A stretch of DNA of 64,000 nucleotides from an uncultured Pseudomonadales bacterium (GCA_943842505.1 CALTDI010000005.1:1-64000); one strand, 5' to 3'. Counted from the first letter of the stretch, positions 9,191 through 21,462 are shown. The notes: a model not told the origin generated them from the sequence alone. Program-made: numbers and translations.

Positions 9191-12100
9191 ATGCGCCTGA
9201 AATGTATCAAATTAGCCGGCTTTAAATCCTTCGTTGATCCCACCACAATCGATTTCCCTACCAACCTCTGTTCCGTCGTAGGCCCTAACGGCTGCGGCAA
9301 GTCCAATGTCATCGATGCGGTGCGCTGGGTGATGGGGGAGAGTTCGGCGAAGAATCTGCGTGGCGAGAACATGACGGATGTTATCTTCAATGGCTCTGGA
9401 GGCCGCAAGCCTGTTGGTCAGGCCAGTGTTGAGCTGGTGTTTGATAACCACGACCACAAGCTCACCGGCGAGTATGCCAACTTCGATGAGGTATCTATCA
9501 AGCGCAAGGTCGATCGCGATGCGCAGTCTACCTACTCCCTGAACGGCACCAAGGTTCGCCGCAAAGACATCACCGATATATTCCTCGGCACCGGCCTCGG
9601 TGCGCGCAGCTATTCGATTATCGAGCAGGGCATGGTGTCGCGCCTGATCGAATCGAAGCCTGAAGAGTTGCGTGTGTTTATCGAAGAGGCGGCGGGTATT
9701 TCGAAGTATAAAGAAAGGCGCCGCGAAACCGAGAATCGCATCAAGCGAACCAAGGACAACCTCGAGCGTCTGGAAGACATTCGCGAAGAATTAGGGCGTC
9801 AACTCGCGCACCTGCAGCGGCAATCTGTCGCCGCCGAAAAATATGCGGAATTCAAGCAGCAGGAGCGCGATACGACGGCGAACCTGAACGGGCTGCGCTG
9901 GCGCAGTCTTGACAATGAGCTGAGAGAAAATCAGGAGGCCATCAAGGGTCTGGAAATTAAGATCGAGGCGACGACGGCGGATCAGCGCGAGATCGACGCG
10001 AAGATCGAGGAGCATCTGTCTCACAACGCCGAACTTGCCGATGCCTTCGGCGAGGTGCAGGCGCGTTTTTATAGCCTGGGTAACGACATCGCCAGAATAG
10101 AGCAGTCCATAGAGCACCATATAGAGCGCGTAGATCAGCAAAAGCTTGATCTGTCCGAGACCGAAGAGGCCTGGTCACAAACCAGGGAAGAGTTGGATGT
10201 CGATCTGAAGAGGATCACCCAGCTCGACGCGGAGCTGCTCTCTATTACTCCGGCCCTGGAAGAGGCCCGTGCGGCTGAGCTGTCGTCCTCCGAGTTATTG
10301 GCTGAGGCGGAGCAACAGTTAACGCAGTGGCAGCTGGACTGGGATACGTTCAATCAGCGTGCGGAAGAGCCGCGGCAAGTCGCCGAGGTAGAACAGTCCA
10401 GAATTCAGCAGCTGGACAATATCGTCGAGCGTGGCCTGGAACGAAAGCGCAAGCTCGAAGACGAGAGTCGGTCTCTCTCCGAGGGGCCGGTCGATGATTC
10501 GGCCGCCGAGGCCTCAACCGAGGTGTTGCTGCTGGAAGAGAATATCAATTCGATGCAGGCGCAGAATCGCGCATTGAACCACTCCATCGAGGAGCATCGT
10601 GCCGCTCTGAGCAAGGGCTCCGACGATCTGAATGAGATTCGTAGCGAGTTGCAGACCGCCAAGGGCAAGCAGGCATCGCTGGATGCGCTGCAGCAGGCGG
10701 CGCTAGGGCAAGACAACGAGTCCTTGAATCAATGGCTGGGCAAGCAGGGGCTGGATAATCAGATCAGGCTGGCCGAGGGCATTAAGATTACGGAAGGCTG
10801 GGAGCGCGCCGTCGAGATGGTGCTGGGTGATTCCCTGCAGAGTATCTGTGTGGAGGGTCTGGACAACATCGAGGCCATACTCTCCGAGCTGCCGCAGGGC
10901 AAGGTAGGGCTTATCGATGTGCGTGCCGCCAGAGAAACGGCCGCCGGTTCGCAGTTACCTCTTACGCCTCTGACCGACAAGGTCAGTAGCGAATGGGGTC
11001 TGAACGACATGTTGCGGGGCATCTATGTCGCCGATAACCTAAATCAGGCCCTGAGTCACCGCGGCGAGTTGGCTCCGCAGGATTCGATCATCACTGCCGA
11101 TGGCGTTTGGCTAGGCGCTACGTGGTTGCAGGTAAGCAACTTCAGCAAGCAGGAATCGGTCGTCGAAAGACGCGGCGTGATTGCTGATTTATTCAAAAGA
11201 ATCAAAAAATTAGAAGAAGGATCTAACTCTCTGCATGAAAAGCAGATCGAGACCAAAGAGTCGCTAAGTCGAGACGAGGCGGAGCGTGAGAGGCTGCAGA
11301 GTGAGTTAGCGGAGAAGACCCAGCAGCATAGCGAATTGAAGTCCCAGGTTAGCGCCCAGATGGCTAAGGTAGAGGAGGCGCAGCTGCGTAAGGAGCGCAT
11401 TCATCACGAATTGGAAGAGCTGAATCGGCAGCTGGCCGTAGAGCAGGAGAATACGGCGGAATCCCGTTCTCGGCTGCAGAAGGCTTTGGACAGCATGGAG
11501 CAGGACGTCGGTGGGCGGGAGCGTTTGGAAGCGCAGCGCGAAGTACGCCAGTTGTCACTCGGTTCATGCAGAGAAAATTCCAGAAAAGACAAAGACTTAG
11601 CTCACGAGCTGGCGCTAAAGAAGCAGTCTGTTCAATCGCAGCTGCAGTCAACGCGAGAGACCATGGACAGGATGGCGACGCAGGTTCAGCGTAGTCGCGA
11701 ACGCATGGATACCTTGCAGGAGCAGATCGCCACTGCCGATGAGCCGCTGGCGACGATGCGCAGTGATTTAGAGGGCCTGTTACAGCAGCGTCTGGGAGTC
11801 GAGAAAGAGCTAGCCGAGGCCAAGGCCAAGGTAGATGCCAATGAGCACGCGACACGCTCTCTGGAGCAGCAGCGTAATCAGGTGCTGGAGCAGATCAACA
11901 CGATTCGTGAGAACTTGATGCACAAGCGCCTCAAGAGTGAGGGCGCATCGGTCAAGAGAGACGGCATTCTGGAGCAGCTGCAGCAGGCGAAGTGCGACTT
12001 GGAGGAGGTTCTGTCAAATCTCCCCGAGGATCTGAGCGTAGAGCAGTGTGAGCAAGAGCTAGAGAAGCTGGGCAACCGGATTCAGCGTCTGGGGCCAATA

Positions 12101-12703
12101 AACCTGGCTGCTATCGACGAATATGCCCAGCAGTCAGAACGCAAGATCTATCTGGATAAGCAGAATGATGACCTGGTGAAGGCTTTGGATACTCTGGAAA
12201 ATGCGATTCGCAAGATCGACAAGGAGACCAGAACTCGATTCAAGGAAACTTTCGACAAGATCAACGCAGGCTTGCAGAACCTGTTTCCAAAAGTCTTCGG
12301 CGGCGGACACGCCTATCTGGATATGACTGGCGAGGATCTGCTGGACACGGGCGTGGCCATCATGGCCAGACCCCCGGGTAAGCGAAATAGCACGATTCAC
12401 CTGCTCTCCGGTGGTGAGAAGGCGATGACGGCGATTGCCCTGGTTTTCTCCATATTCAGGCTGAACCCGTCGCCATTCTGTATGCTGGACGAGGTTGATG
12501 CGCCGCTAGACGACGCCAACGTTGGCCGTTATGCGAATCTGGTGAAGGAGATGTCCGAGAGCGTGCAGTTCATTTTCATCACCCATAACAAGATAACCAT
12601 GGAGATGGCGAACCAGCTTCTTGGTGTAACCATGCACGAACCTGGCGTATCGAGAATCGTCACGGTTGATATCGAAGAGGCTGCCGAGCTGGCAGCGATG
12701 TAA
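9191..12703 (+). CDS. smc: Chromosome segregation ATPase SMC
   Basis: Organises and segregates the nucleoid together with ScpA/ScpB. The 1170 residues match the Pseudomonas type. The N-terminal ATPase half begins MRLKCIKLAGFKSF and holds the Walker A motif GPNGCGKSN at about residues 33-41. Long coiled coils (about 170-510 and 660-1000) flank a hinge at about 510-650. The C-terminal half has the ABC signature LLSGGEKAMTA from residue 1071 and Walker B ending CMLDEVDAPLD around residue 1100. Presence of SMC places the organism outside the MukBEF-bearing enterics. zipA follows after 120 bases. Confidence 0.97.
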   Translation: MRLKCIKLAGFKSFVDPTTIDFPTNLCSVVGPNGCGKSNVIDAVRWVMGESSAKNLRGENMTDVIFNGSGGRKPVGQASVELVFDNHDHKLTGEYANFDEVSIKRKVDRDAQSTYSLNGTKVRRKDITDIFLGTGLGARSYSIIEQGMVSRLIESKPEELRVFIEEAAGISKYKERRRETENRIKRTKDNLERLEDIREELGRQLAHLQRQSVAAEKYAEFKQQERDTTANLNGLRWRSLDNELRENQEAIKGLEIKIEATTADQREIDAKIEEHLSHNAELADAFGEVQARFYSLGNDIARIEQSIEHHIERVDQQKLDLSETEEAWSQTREELDVDLKRITQLDAELLSITPALEEARAAELSSSELLAEAEQQLTQWQLDWDTFNQRAEEPRQVAEVEQSRIQQLDNIVERGLERKRKLEDESRSLSEGPVDDSAAEASTEVLLLEENINSMQAQNRALNHSIEEHRAALSKGSDDLNEIRSELQTAKGKQASLDALQQAALGQDNESLNQWLGKQGLDNQIRLAEGIKITEGWERAVEMVLGDSLQSICVEGLDNIEAILSELPQGKVGLIDVRAARETAAGSQLPLTPLTDKVSSEWGLNDMLRGIYVADNLNQALSHRGELAPQDSIITADGVWLGATWLQVSNFSKQESVVERRGVIADLFKRIKKLEEGSNSLHEKQIETKESLSRDEAERERLQSELAEKTQQHSELKSQVSAQMAKVEEAQLRKERIHHELEELNRQLAVEQENTAESRSRLQKALDSMEQDVGGRERLEAQREVRQLSLGSCRENSRKDKDLAHELALKKQSVQSQLQSTRETMDRMATQVQRSRERMDTLQEQIATADEPLATMRSDLEGLLQQRLGVEKELAEAKAKVDANEHATRSLEQQRNQVLEQINTIRENLMHKRLKSEGASVKRDGILEQLQQAKCDLEEVLSNLPEDLSVEQCEQELEKLGNRIQRLGPINLAAIDEYAQQSERKIYLDKQNDDLVKALDTLENAIRKIDKETRTRFKETFDKINAGLQNLFPKVFGGGHAYLDMTGEDLLDTGVAIMARPPGKRNSTIHLLSGGEKAMTAIALVFSIFRLNPSPFCMLDEVDAPLDDANVGRYANLVKEMSESVQFIFITHNKITMEMANQLLGVTMHEPGVSRIVTVDIEEAAELAAM

Positions 12704-12823
12704 GCGCCGCAGTCTTTCCCCCAAAAAGCCCGTTTCGATGCTAAAGAAATCACGGTAACTGTAAGATAACATTAAAAATTTTAACGTTTTTAAAACATTC
12801 TTATCAGATACTATTGATTTCTT

Positions 12824-14812
12824 ATGAGTGGACGCGAACTTGTCATCTTATTATTGGGTTTTGCCATAGTCGCTGTGGTCCTGCGCGGCCTGTACGTGGC
12901 TATTAATGCGCGGCGTGGGCAGATCAAATTAGCCATCTCTAAAAACATCCCCCAGGACGTGGACTTAGAGGCTCTGGAGCTTGCCGAATTGCCCGGTGGT
13001 GGCGCGAGGGTTGTTACCCGCTCACTGGAAGAAGTGAATCGGCAGAACAGTGCCCTAGACCTGGCTGAGACCAAGGCGAAGACACTCAATCTCGCAGATA
13101 CGGAAAATCATGATCATATCCCGGTGCTCATGGATGCGGTTGAGCTGTCACAGGCCAAATCCCAGCCTTCCATCGATGAGCTCTATGAAGAACCCCATGA
13201 TGAGCCCGATGAAGAACGCTATGAAGAACCAACTCAGGCGGTGGAACTAGAAGATCAATTCGGCCAGCAAGACCAGGCAGAAGTCTATTCGGCGCCTGCG
13301 ATCGAAGCGGCTACCGATACACCAGACAACGAAGCGTATGAAGAGCCGGCGGCACAGACCCACAGCGTCGAAGTTTTTAACACTCAGGTGAGTCAGGATC
13401 CCAGTATCGGTGAAGGTTGGGACGATGAAGATGACTATGAGCGTGACGAAGGTGAAGAAGGTGAGACCGAAGCGGGTGAGAGCTATGCAGCGCAGCAACA
13501 AACCGAGGCTGCGTATGTAGATGAGGGCGAAACCGACTCTGCGCTTTTCGATTACGAAGATGACGATACTCAAGAAGAGCTCGAATCAGAAGAGGGTCTT
13601 GAACACAGGCAGATAGACACTATGAGTTCGGTGGCGCCGGATTACGATGATGCCGAAGACGACGATGCTACTGAAGCCGATTTTGCTGAGCAATCAGCTA
13701 CAGATCTGCGGCAAGATGACAGCGCTCAATATTCAGATGACGATAGTTATGCCGAAGACGAATTTGAGAACGATGTAGACGACTACGAAGAGACAGCTGA
13801 GGCAGAGCTTGAGGAAGAGGCAGAAGAGGAGCCCGAAGAAGAGACTGAGGAAGAACCTGTTTTATTCAATGCCGACAGCAGCGCCGATGCTTTCTCAATG
13901 ACTGCCGGTGAACGCATTGGAGGCAATTCCCCGATCACCGCCGAGGTCAAGCAATCGGAACTGTTCGATGAGTTTGACGAAGGTGATCGAGGCGCGATGG
14001 AGAAACCCAAGAAGAGAGCGTCCCTGTTTTCTCTATTTGGGTGGAAGTCGAAGCAGCTTAAGAAGCAGCTTGAAGTGTCTGATGAATCAATAGAGTCGAT
14101 TGAAGAGCCTGTCGCAGCAGTAGAAGAAGAGACTGAGGAATTAGCTCAGCAAGAGCTTGCCGGCGCGCAGTGGGACGAGCCAGACGATGTTCTCTTCGAT
14201 GAGCGGCAAGATGAAGTTGCCGCAGAGCCGGTCTATCAAGTACCTGCTAACGAAGAACCTGCCTACGAAGAAGAAGCCTATGAAGAAGAAATTTTCGATG
14301 AGTTAGATCAGAAGCACGCAGAATCCTCGCAGCCTAAAGCTGCAGATCCAGCCGCAGCCGACGAATTCGAACAGTCCGAGGTGTTGGTGCTCAATGTCAT
14401 GGCTAAGAACGGCAGGGTGTTCTCCGGCGATGATCTGCTCCACGTCTTGATCACCTCGGGGCTGAAATTCGGCGAGATGAATATTTTTCATAAGCGCCTG
14501 AGCAAAGAGCATCAGGGCACGGTCATTTTTAGCGTTGCCAATATGTTAAATCCTGGTACCTTCGACCTCAATAATATGGACGAATTTACGACGCTGGGTA
14601 TTAGTTTCTTCCTTGCCTTGCCAACGGCTATTAATAACCTCGATGCCTTTGAGCAAATGTTAGGCGTGGCGCAAGATATTCGTGATACGCTTGACGGTGA
14701 TCTGAAGGACGATCATCGCAACGGGATGACCGCGCAGACCATCGAGCATTACCGACAACGCGTACGTGACTTTGAGTTACGCCGCCTGAAGGCTGTCGCC
14801 GCCCGCGGATAG
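12824..14812 (+). CDS. zipA: Cell division protein ZipA with a very long acidic linker
   Basis: ZipA anchors the FtsZ ring to the inner membrane. The N-terminal membrane helix covers about residues 5-27, preceded by only a few residues. The C-terminal FtsZ-binding domain starts at about residue 518 (SEVLVLNVMAKNGRVFSG) and has the expected NIFHK, TVIFSVANM and GISFFLALP segments. The linker between them is nearly 490 residues, extremely rich in Glu and Asp, with recurrent YEEP-like motifs; the total of 662 residues is about twice that of E. coli ZipA (328). A basic patch (KPKKRASLFSLFGWKSK, about 392-408) interrupts the acidic stretch. It lies between smc and ligA, as in pseudomonads. Confidence 0.93.
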   Translation: MSGRELVILLLGFAIVAVVLRGLYVAINARRGQIKLAISKNIPQDVDLEALELAELPGGGARVVTRSLEEVNRQNSALDLAETKAKTLNLADTENHDHIPVLMDAVELSQAKSQPSIDELYEEPHDEPDEERYEEPTQAVELEDQFGQQDQAEVYSAPAIEAATDTPDNEAYEEPAAQTHSVEVFNTQVSQDPSIGEGWDDEDDYERDEGEEGETEAGESYAAQQQTEAAYVDEGETDSALFDYEDDDTQEELESEEGLEHRQIDTMSSVAPDYDDAEDDDATEADFAEQSATDLRQDDSAQYSDDDSYAEDEFENDVDDYEETAEAELEEEAEEEPEEETEEEPVLFNADSSADAFSMTAGERIGGNSPITAEVKQSELFDEFDEGDRGAMEKPKKRASLFSLFGWKSKQLKKQLEVSDESIESIEEPVAAVEEETEELAQQELAGAQWDEPDDVLFDERQDEVAAEPVYQVPANEEPAYEEEAYEEEIFDELDQKHAESSQPKAADPAAADEFEQSEVLVLNVMAKNGRVFSGDDLLHVLITSGLKFGEMNIFHKRLSKEHQGTVIFSVANMLNPGTFDLNNMDEFTTLGISFFLALPTAINNLDAFEQMLGVAQDIRDTLDGDLKDDHRNGMTAQTIEHYRQRVRDFELRRLKAVAARG

Positions 14813-14839
14813 GCAGCCACAATCAGGCGTTAGTATTAA

Positions 14840-16885
<2,046 letters not shown>

Positions 16886-16990
16886 ACGGTCTAACTTATA
16901 GGGTCTAATCTAGCGAAGCTGCCTTATCGGGTAGATCAGAATAGCAGCTGTTTGGAAGCCTAAGTCCCGAATGAGAATACTGTAGAGACA

Positions 16991-17611
16991 ATGAAACCAA
17001 GCAATAACAAACTAGGCTGGTTAAGCTTGCTGATTCCGTTACTTACGGCGTGTGCGAGCGCGCCCCCCAAGAGCGTGGCGAACATCTGCAGCGTCTTTGA
17101 GGACCGCCGTGGTTGGTATAACGCAGCTAAAACCGCAGAGCGGCGCTGGGGTGTGCCGATATCAGTCAATATGGCCGTTATTTATCAGGAGTCTTCGTTC
17201 AGATCCAGAGCCAAACCGGCTCGAAATCGATTTCTGTGGGTATTTCCGGGTAGCCGCCCCAGCTCCGCGTTTGGCTACGCGCAGGCGCTGGATGAAACCT
17301 GGCAGGAATACGAGCAGAAATCGGGTAATAGTCGAGCGTCACGAGCCAATTTTTCCGATGCGATCGACTTCGTCGGCTGGTATAACGCAAATTCCTCTCG
17401 GATAAGTAATATTTCGAACAACGATGCCATGCACCTCTACTATGCCTACCATGAAGGCAACGGCGGTTATCAACGAGCCACCTATCGCAACAAGCAGTGG
17501 CTGGTGGATGCGGCGGGCAGGGTGCAGGCGAATTCCAGCAGGTTTGCCTCACAGTTAGATGGTTGTAGACGAGAGTTAGACAAGAACTGGTTTCAGCGCC
17601 TTATTTCCTAG
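16991..17611 (+). CDS. Transglycosylase SLT-domain lipoprotein
   Basis: A 206-residue predicted lipoprotein. The signal sequence ends in a lipobox LLTAC with the lipidated cysteine at residue 21. After it is a lysozyme-like SLT domain with likely catalytic Glu67 in VIYQESSFRSRAKP, then SAFGYAQALDETW and a GWYNANSSR segment, the usual order in family-1-like lytic transglycosylases. A protein of this type is found near ligA in pseudomonads. It probably acts on peptidoglycan from the membrane side. Cellular role and substrate preference are not known from sequence. Confidence 0.85.
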   Translation: MKPSNNKLGWLSLLIPLLTACASAPPKSVANICSVFEDRRGWYNAAKTAERRWGVPISVNMAVIYQESSFRSRAKPARNRFLWVFPGSRPSSAFGYAQALDETWQEYEQKSGNSRASRANFSDAIDFVGWYNANSSRISNISNNDAMHLYYAYHEGNGGYQRATYRNKQWLVDAAGRVQANSSRFASQLDGCRRELDKNWFQRLIS

Positions 17612-17717
17612 CAGACTCCGATGCCGTTGAGTCATCGGCTGAGCTGCCCGATGTCATCGAATGCAGTGTTTAGCGCAATTTCAGTTAATTTTTTAAGCAG
17701 TAGTAACGAGTAAAAAT

Positions 17718-18500
17718 ATGAGTTGGTGGGGAAAGGTAGTAGGCGGTACGTTTGGCTTTATGATGGGTGGTCCTCTTGGCGCAGTGCTGGGGGCGGCTCT
17801 GGGGAACTACTTCGACGGTGGGCTGGATGGCCTGGCCTTGGATGACTCGCTAGGGCTGGGGGCCACTGAGCGGGTGCAGTCGGTATTCTTCACCACCACC
17901 TTTGCCTTGATGGGCTATGTGGCTAAGTCCGACGGGCGAGTGACCAAAGATGAAATTGCCATGGCCGAGAGGGTCATGGACCAGATGCGCTTACAGTCAC
18001 AGCAGCGCACCGTTGCGATTAATCTTTTCAACGAGGGCAAGAAGGAAGGCTTCCCCGTCCATGAAGTCCTTGCGCAATTTAAGCGCGAGTGCTTTCGGCG
18101 CAGAAACCTGATTCAGGTATTCCTCGAGATCATAGTTGCCACCGCATTCGCCGATGGCAAACTCGATCCTAAGGAGAAGACTCTAATCGAGAGTATTGCC
18201 CGCGACCTGGGCTACTCGAAGTCGGATTTCGATGCGCTGCTAAGCCGGCTATCGGGTCAGGCTCACTTCGTCGATGCGGGTTCGTCGAAGGAAAAAATCA
18301 AGTCTGCGTATGAGTTGTTAGGTGTAGCGCCTGCTTGCAGTGACGCCGAATTAAAGAAGGCCTACAGAAGGCAAATGAATCAGCATCATCCCGACAAGCT
18401 AGTGGCCAAGGGTCTGCCGGAAGAGATGATCGACATCGCGACTGAAAAAACCCAGGACATTAAGGCGGCTTACGACCTGCTTAAATTGCAGCGGAAATAA
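17718..18500 (+). CDS. djlA: DnaJ-like membrane co-chaperone DjlA
   Basis: Type III J-protein that recruits DnaK to the membrane. The 260 residues start with a glycine-rich hydrophobic segment (about 5-30, GFMMGGPLGAVLGAALG) that acts as the membrane anchor. A TerB-like helical domain follows (about 55-170), and a C-terminal J domain begins near residue 195 with the HPD motif at 224-226. The gene ends only five bases from the end of the convergent korB gene, with no terminator between them. Confidence 0.93.
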   Translation: MSWWGKVVGGTFGFMMGGPLGAVLGAALGNYFDGGLDGLALDDSLGLGATERVQSVFFTTTFALMGYVAKSDGRVTKDEIAMAERVMDQMRLQSQQRTVAINLFNEGKKEGFPVHEVLAQFKRECFRRRNLIQVFLEIIVATAFADGKLDPKEKTLIESIARDLGYSKSDFDALLSRLSGQAHFVDAGSSKEKIKSAYELLGVAPACSDAELKKAYRRQMNQHHPDKLVAKGLPEEMIDIATEKTQDIKAAYDLLKLQRK

Positions 18501-18505
18501 GTTTC

Positions 18506-19561
18506 CTAGCGGAAGGTGTTGTTAATATCGTTGAGAGCCTCACTGCCGGGGCAAAGTTCCTGATTGCTCAAGCTGTTGAGAGGCTTGTCTACGGTTTCCT
18601 GTAATTCGTGTAGGTCCGATGTTGACTGGTTGATGTAGAGTAGGCCAGTCGCAATCTTCCCCTGTTTTTTGTGTTCGTTAATATGGTGTAGAGCGTTCTC
18701 TTTATCAGTCGGGTCGTAGTTATTGCCGGTCTTGTGCAGATGAACCACCGAGCCATCATGTAAGGTAATCTCCTTTTCTTTTCCGGGGGCATAACTGGTT
18801 GTTATCTCTTCTCGCATAGGTACAAAATCGACCCCGCTCAGGGCGACATGGTTTTCCCAGGTATTCTTATAGCCGTGGGTGGAAAAGTCCGTGTTATTGA
18901 AGGTGACACAGGGTGAGATAACGTCGATAAAGGCAAAGCCCTTGTGGGTCAATCCGGCCTGAATAAGCGGGATCAACTGCTTCTTGTCCCCGGAGAAACT
19001 GCGCGCAACGAAGCTCGCGCCTAACTCGATTGCAAGTGTGGCCATGTCGATGTTATCGAACTGGCTTTCCTCGCCAGACTTGGTCTTCGAGCCCAGATCG
19101 GCCGTGGCAGATAGCTGACCTTTAGTTAGTCCATAGGTGCCATTGTTAGCGACGATGTAGAGCATATTGATTCTGCGGCGAACGATGTGACAGAACTGTC
19201 CCAGACCAATAGAGGCGCTGTCACCATCGCCGGATATTCCAATATAGTAGAGTTCCTTATTTGCAATGTTAGCGCCGGTGGCGACCGATGGCATGCGTCC
19301 GTGTACGGAGTTAAAGCCATGGGCCTTGCTAAGAAAATATGAAGGAATCTTGGACGAGCAGCCAATGCCAGAGATTTTCGCAACCCGGTGTGGCTCCAGA
19401 GACATATCTGCAGCCGCCTGAATGATCGCGGCGCTTATCGAGTCATGCCCGCAACCGCCACAGAGTGTAGTCAGCGTGCCTTCATACTCTCTGCGAGTTA
19501 AACCAATATCATTGGCTTGCATCTGCGGGTGTTTGAATTTTGGTTTATTGATATAACTCAT
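18506..19561 (-). CDS. korB: 2-oxoacid (probably 2-oxoglutarate) oxidoreductase, TPP-binding beta subunit
   Basis: Beta subunit of a thiamine-diphosphate, iron-sulfur 2-oxoacid oxidoreductase that oxidatively decarboxylates a 2-oxoacid to its acyl-CoA. The 351 residues hold the TPP motif GDGDSASIGLG (111-121) with ANNGTYG, and four cysteines placed as the cluster ligands of this family: C34, C37, C68 and C218. It is the last gene of a three-gene minus-strand operon, 44 bases after korA. Substrate assignment to 2-oxoglutarate is inferred from resemblance to KorB rather than shown. Confidence 0.9.
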   Translation of the reverse strand: MSYINKPKFKHPQMQANDIGLTRREYEGTLTTLCGGCGHDSISAAIIQAAADMSLEPHRVAKISGIGCSSKIPSYFLSKAHGFNSVHGRMPSVATGANIANKELYYIGISGDGDSASIGLGQFCHIVRRRINMLYIVANNGTYGLTKGQLSATADLGSKTKSGEESQFDNIDMATLAIELGASFVARSFSGDKKQLIPLIQAGLTHKGFAFIDVISPCVTFNNTDFSTHGYKNTWENHVALSGVDFVPMREEITTSYAPGKEKEITLHDGSVVHLHKTGNNYDPTDKENALHHINEHKKQGKIATGLLYINQSTSDLHELQETVDKPLNSLSNQELCPGSEALNDINNTFR

Positions 19562-19572
19562 AATCTATTGCC

Positions 19573-19617
19573 ACTCTATGCGGATACTTTTTATGCGGAC
19601 GCTTCTTATGCAGATGC
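19573..19617. repeat. Three 15-bp tandem copies spanning the korA stop codon
   Basis: On the minus strand the pattern GCnTCnGCATAA is repeated three times with a 15-base period (plus-strand positions 19603-19617, 19588-19602 and 19573-19587). Each copy carries a stop-like TAA, TAA or TAG. The first copy contains the real korA stop; the other two lie in the korA-korB gap. It looks like a recent slippage duplication of the korA 3' end. Confidence 0.75.
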
Positions 19618-21462
19618 TTTGCCGCTTTCTTCCAAGGTCTGCATGGATTCCAGAATCGATTTCTCAATGTGCTGTGCCGTGATAAGCACGCCATCGTAAC
19701 TGAGAATGGACCGCATTTTTTCTTCTTGAATATTGCATTCTATTTTCAGAAGACTCTTTAGCTGCGCATCGCGATTCTGTTCGATCACGTACACGAGCTC
19801 ATGGGCATCAATAAATTCTGTGACGCTGGTATGGAATGGAAACGCACGAATGCGCAGGGTATCCAATGCGATGCCTTTCTTCGCTAGATCATCGATTACT
19901 TCGGTGATAGCGCTCGCCGTTGTGCCAAGGTAGACCAAGCCAAATCTATTCCCTGTCGATTCGGAAAATTCAGGTGCCGGCAAATAGTCGACAGCCGTCT
20001 TCATCTTCAGCGTTAGCCTGTCCATGACTTCTGCATACACCGTGCCATCCTCGGTATAGGCCGCATACGAATCATGAGAGCTGCCACGGGTAAAGTAGCT
20101 GCCTTTGCTAGGGTGTGTTCCCGGATAGGTGCGATAGGGAATGCCGTCTCCATCGGAATCGAGATAGCGGCCGTATTTTTCTATTTCTTCGAGTTGTTCC
20201 GCATTGAGAACCTTGCCCCTATCGTATTGGCTCTTGTCATCCCAGTTAAGTGGCTCACAAATTTGCTCGTTCATCCCCAGCTCCAAGTCACTCATAACGA
20301 TAACAGGTGATTGGATTCGGTCTGCGATGTCGAACGCGCTCGCGGCGTAGTCAAAACATTCCTTTGGAGTGGCGGGAAACAGCAGTGCGTGTTTGGTGTC
20401 GCCGTGGGAAGCATAGGCACAACACAGTAGGTCGCCTTGCTGAGAGCGGGTAGGCATGCCTGTGGAAGGGCCTACACGCTGTATATTAAAAAGAACTACA
20501 GGCACTTCCGAGAAGTACGCGAGGCCGAGAAATTCCTGCATCAGGGAGATGCCCGGCCCACTGGTAGCGGTAAATGCTCTAGCACCATTCCAGCCGGCAC
20601 CGATGGCGATGCCAATGGCTGCGAGCTCATCCTCAGCCTGTACTATCGAATATTTCTTCTTGCCAGTGCCTGCGTCTATGCGCAATCGCTGGCAGTATTT
20701 CGAAAAGTTGTCGACAACCGATGTGGAGGGTGTCAGTGGGTACCAGGCGGCTACCGTGGCACCACCGTAAACACTGCCCAAACCGGTAGCGGTATTGCCA
20801 TCGACCAGAATCTTGCCTTTGTTCTTGTCGCTCTTCTTCAGTTGCAGGGATAGCGGGCAGTTGAAGTTGTCACTGGCGTAGTGATGGCCTAATTCAAGGG
20901 CGTGAATATTGGGTAGTATCAATTTTTCCTTGCCGCGGAATTGATCGCCAACCAATCCGGTAAGCACCTCGAAATCGATATTGAGAAAGGCGGAGAGCGC
21001 GCCAACGTAGACGATGTTTTTAAACAGCTGTCTCTGGGCTGGTTTTTCGAATTCTTCTAAACAGATATCTTTCAGTGGAATCGGTAGATAGTTTACGTCA
21101 TCGCGTAACAGTTCGTTCGCTAATACCTTGGAGGAATCATAGAGCACATAGCCGCCAGGAACCACCGAGGCTATATCTTTGCCTATGGTCTGTTCGTTCA
21201 TGGCAACGATCAGGTCGACGCCTTCGCGCCGCCCCAAATAACCCTGTTCGCTGATTCTAACCTCGTACCAGGTAGGGAGCCCCTGTATGTTCGAGGGGAA
21301 TATATTGTGCGGGCTAATGGGAATGCCCATGCGGAACACAGCCTTCGCAAACATGCTGTTAGCACTCGCAGAGCCCGACCCGTTAACGTTGGCAAATTTA
21401 ACTACGAAGTCGTTAACCTTGCTCAGCCCAGCAACCTGGGAGCTCTGAATTAACTCTGACAT
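19606..21462 (-). CDS. korA: 2-oxoacid oxidoreductase, fused gamma-alpha subunit
   Basis: A 618-residue fusion of the gamma domain (about 15-190, with VKFANVNGSGSASANSMFAKA) and the alpha pyrimidine-binding domain (about 205-480, with YPLTPSTSVVDNF and QAEDELAAIGIAIGAGWNGARAFT) plus a C-terminal transketolase-like domain. The gamma-alpha fusion is the usual KorA form. It works with KorB to oxidise a 2-oxoacid. The start overlaps the end of the upstream flavoprotein gene by 13 bases, showing that the three subunits are made as one unit. Confidence 0.9.
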   Translation of the reverse strand: MSELIQSSQVAGLSKVNDFVVKFANVNGSGSASANSMFAKAVFRMGIPISPHNIFPSNIQGLPTWYEVRISEQGYLGRREGVDLIVAMNEQTIGKDIASVVPGGYVLYDSSKVLANELLRDDVNYLPIPLKDICLEEFEKPAQRQLFKNIVYVGALSAFLNIDFEVLTGLVGDQFRGKEKLILPNIHALELGHHYASDNFNCPLSLQLKKSDKNKGKILVDGNTATGLGSVYGGATVAAWYPLTPSTSVVDNFSKYCQRLRIDAGTGKKKYSIVQAEDELAAIGIAIGAGWNGARAFTATSGPGISLMQEFLGLAYFSEVPVVLFNIQRVGPSTGMPTRSQQGDLLCCAYASHGDTKHALLFPATPKECFDYAASAFDIADRIQSPVIVMSDLELGMNEQICEPLNWDDKSQYDRGKVLNAEQLEEIEKYGRYLDSDGDGIPYRTYPGTHPSKGSYFTRGSSHDSYAAYTEDGTVYAEVMDRLTLKMKTAVDYLPAPEFSESTGNRFGLVYLGTTASAITEVIDDLAKKGIALDTLRIRAFPFHTSVTEFIDAHELVYVIEQNRDAQLKSLLKIECNIQEEKMRSILSYDGVLITAQHIEKSILESMQTLEESGKASA

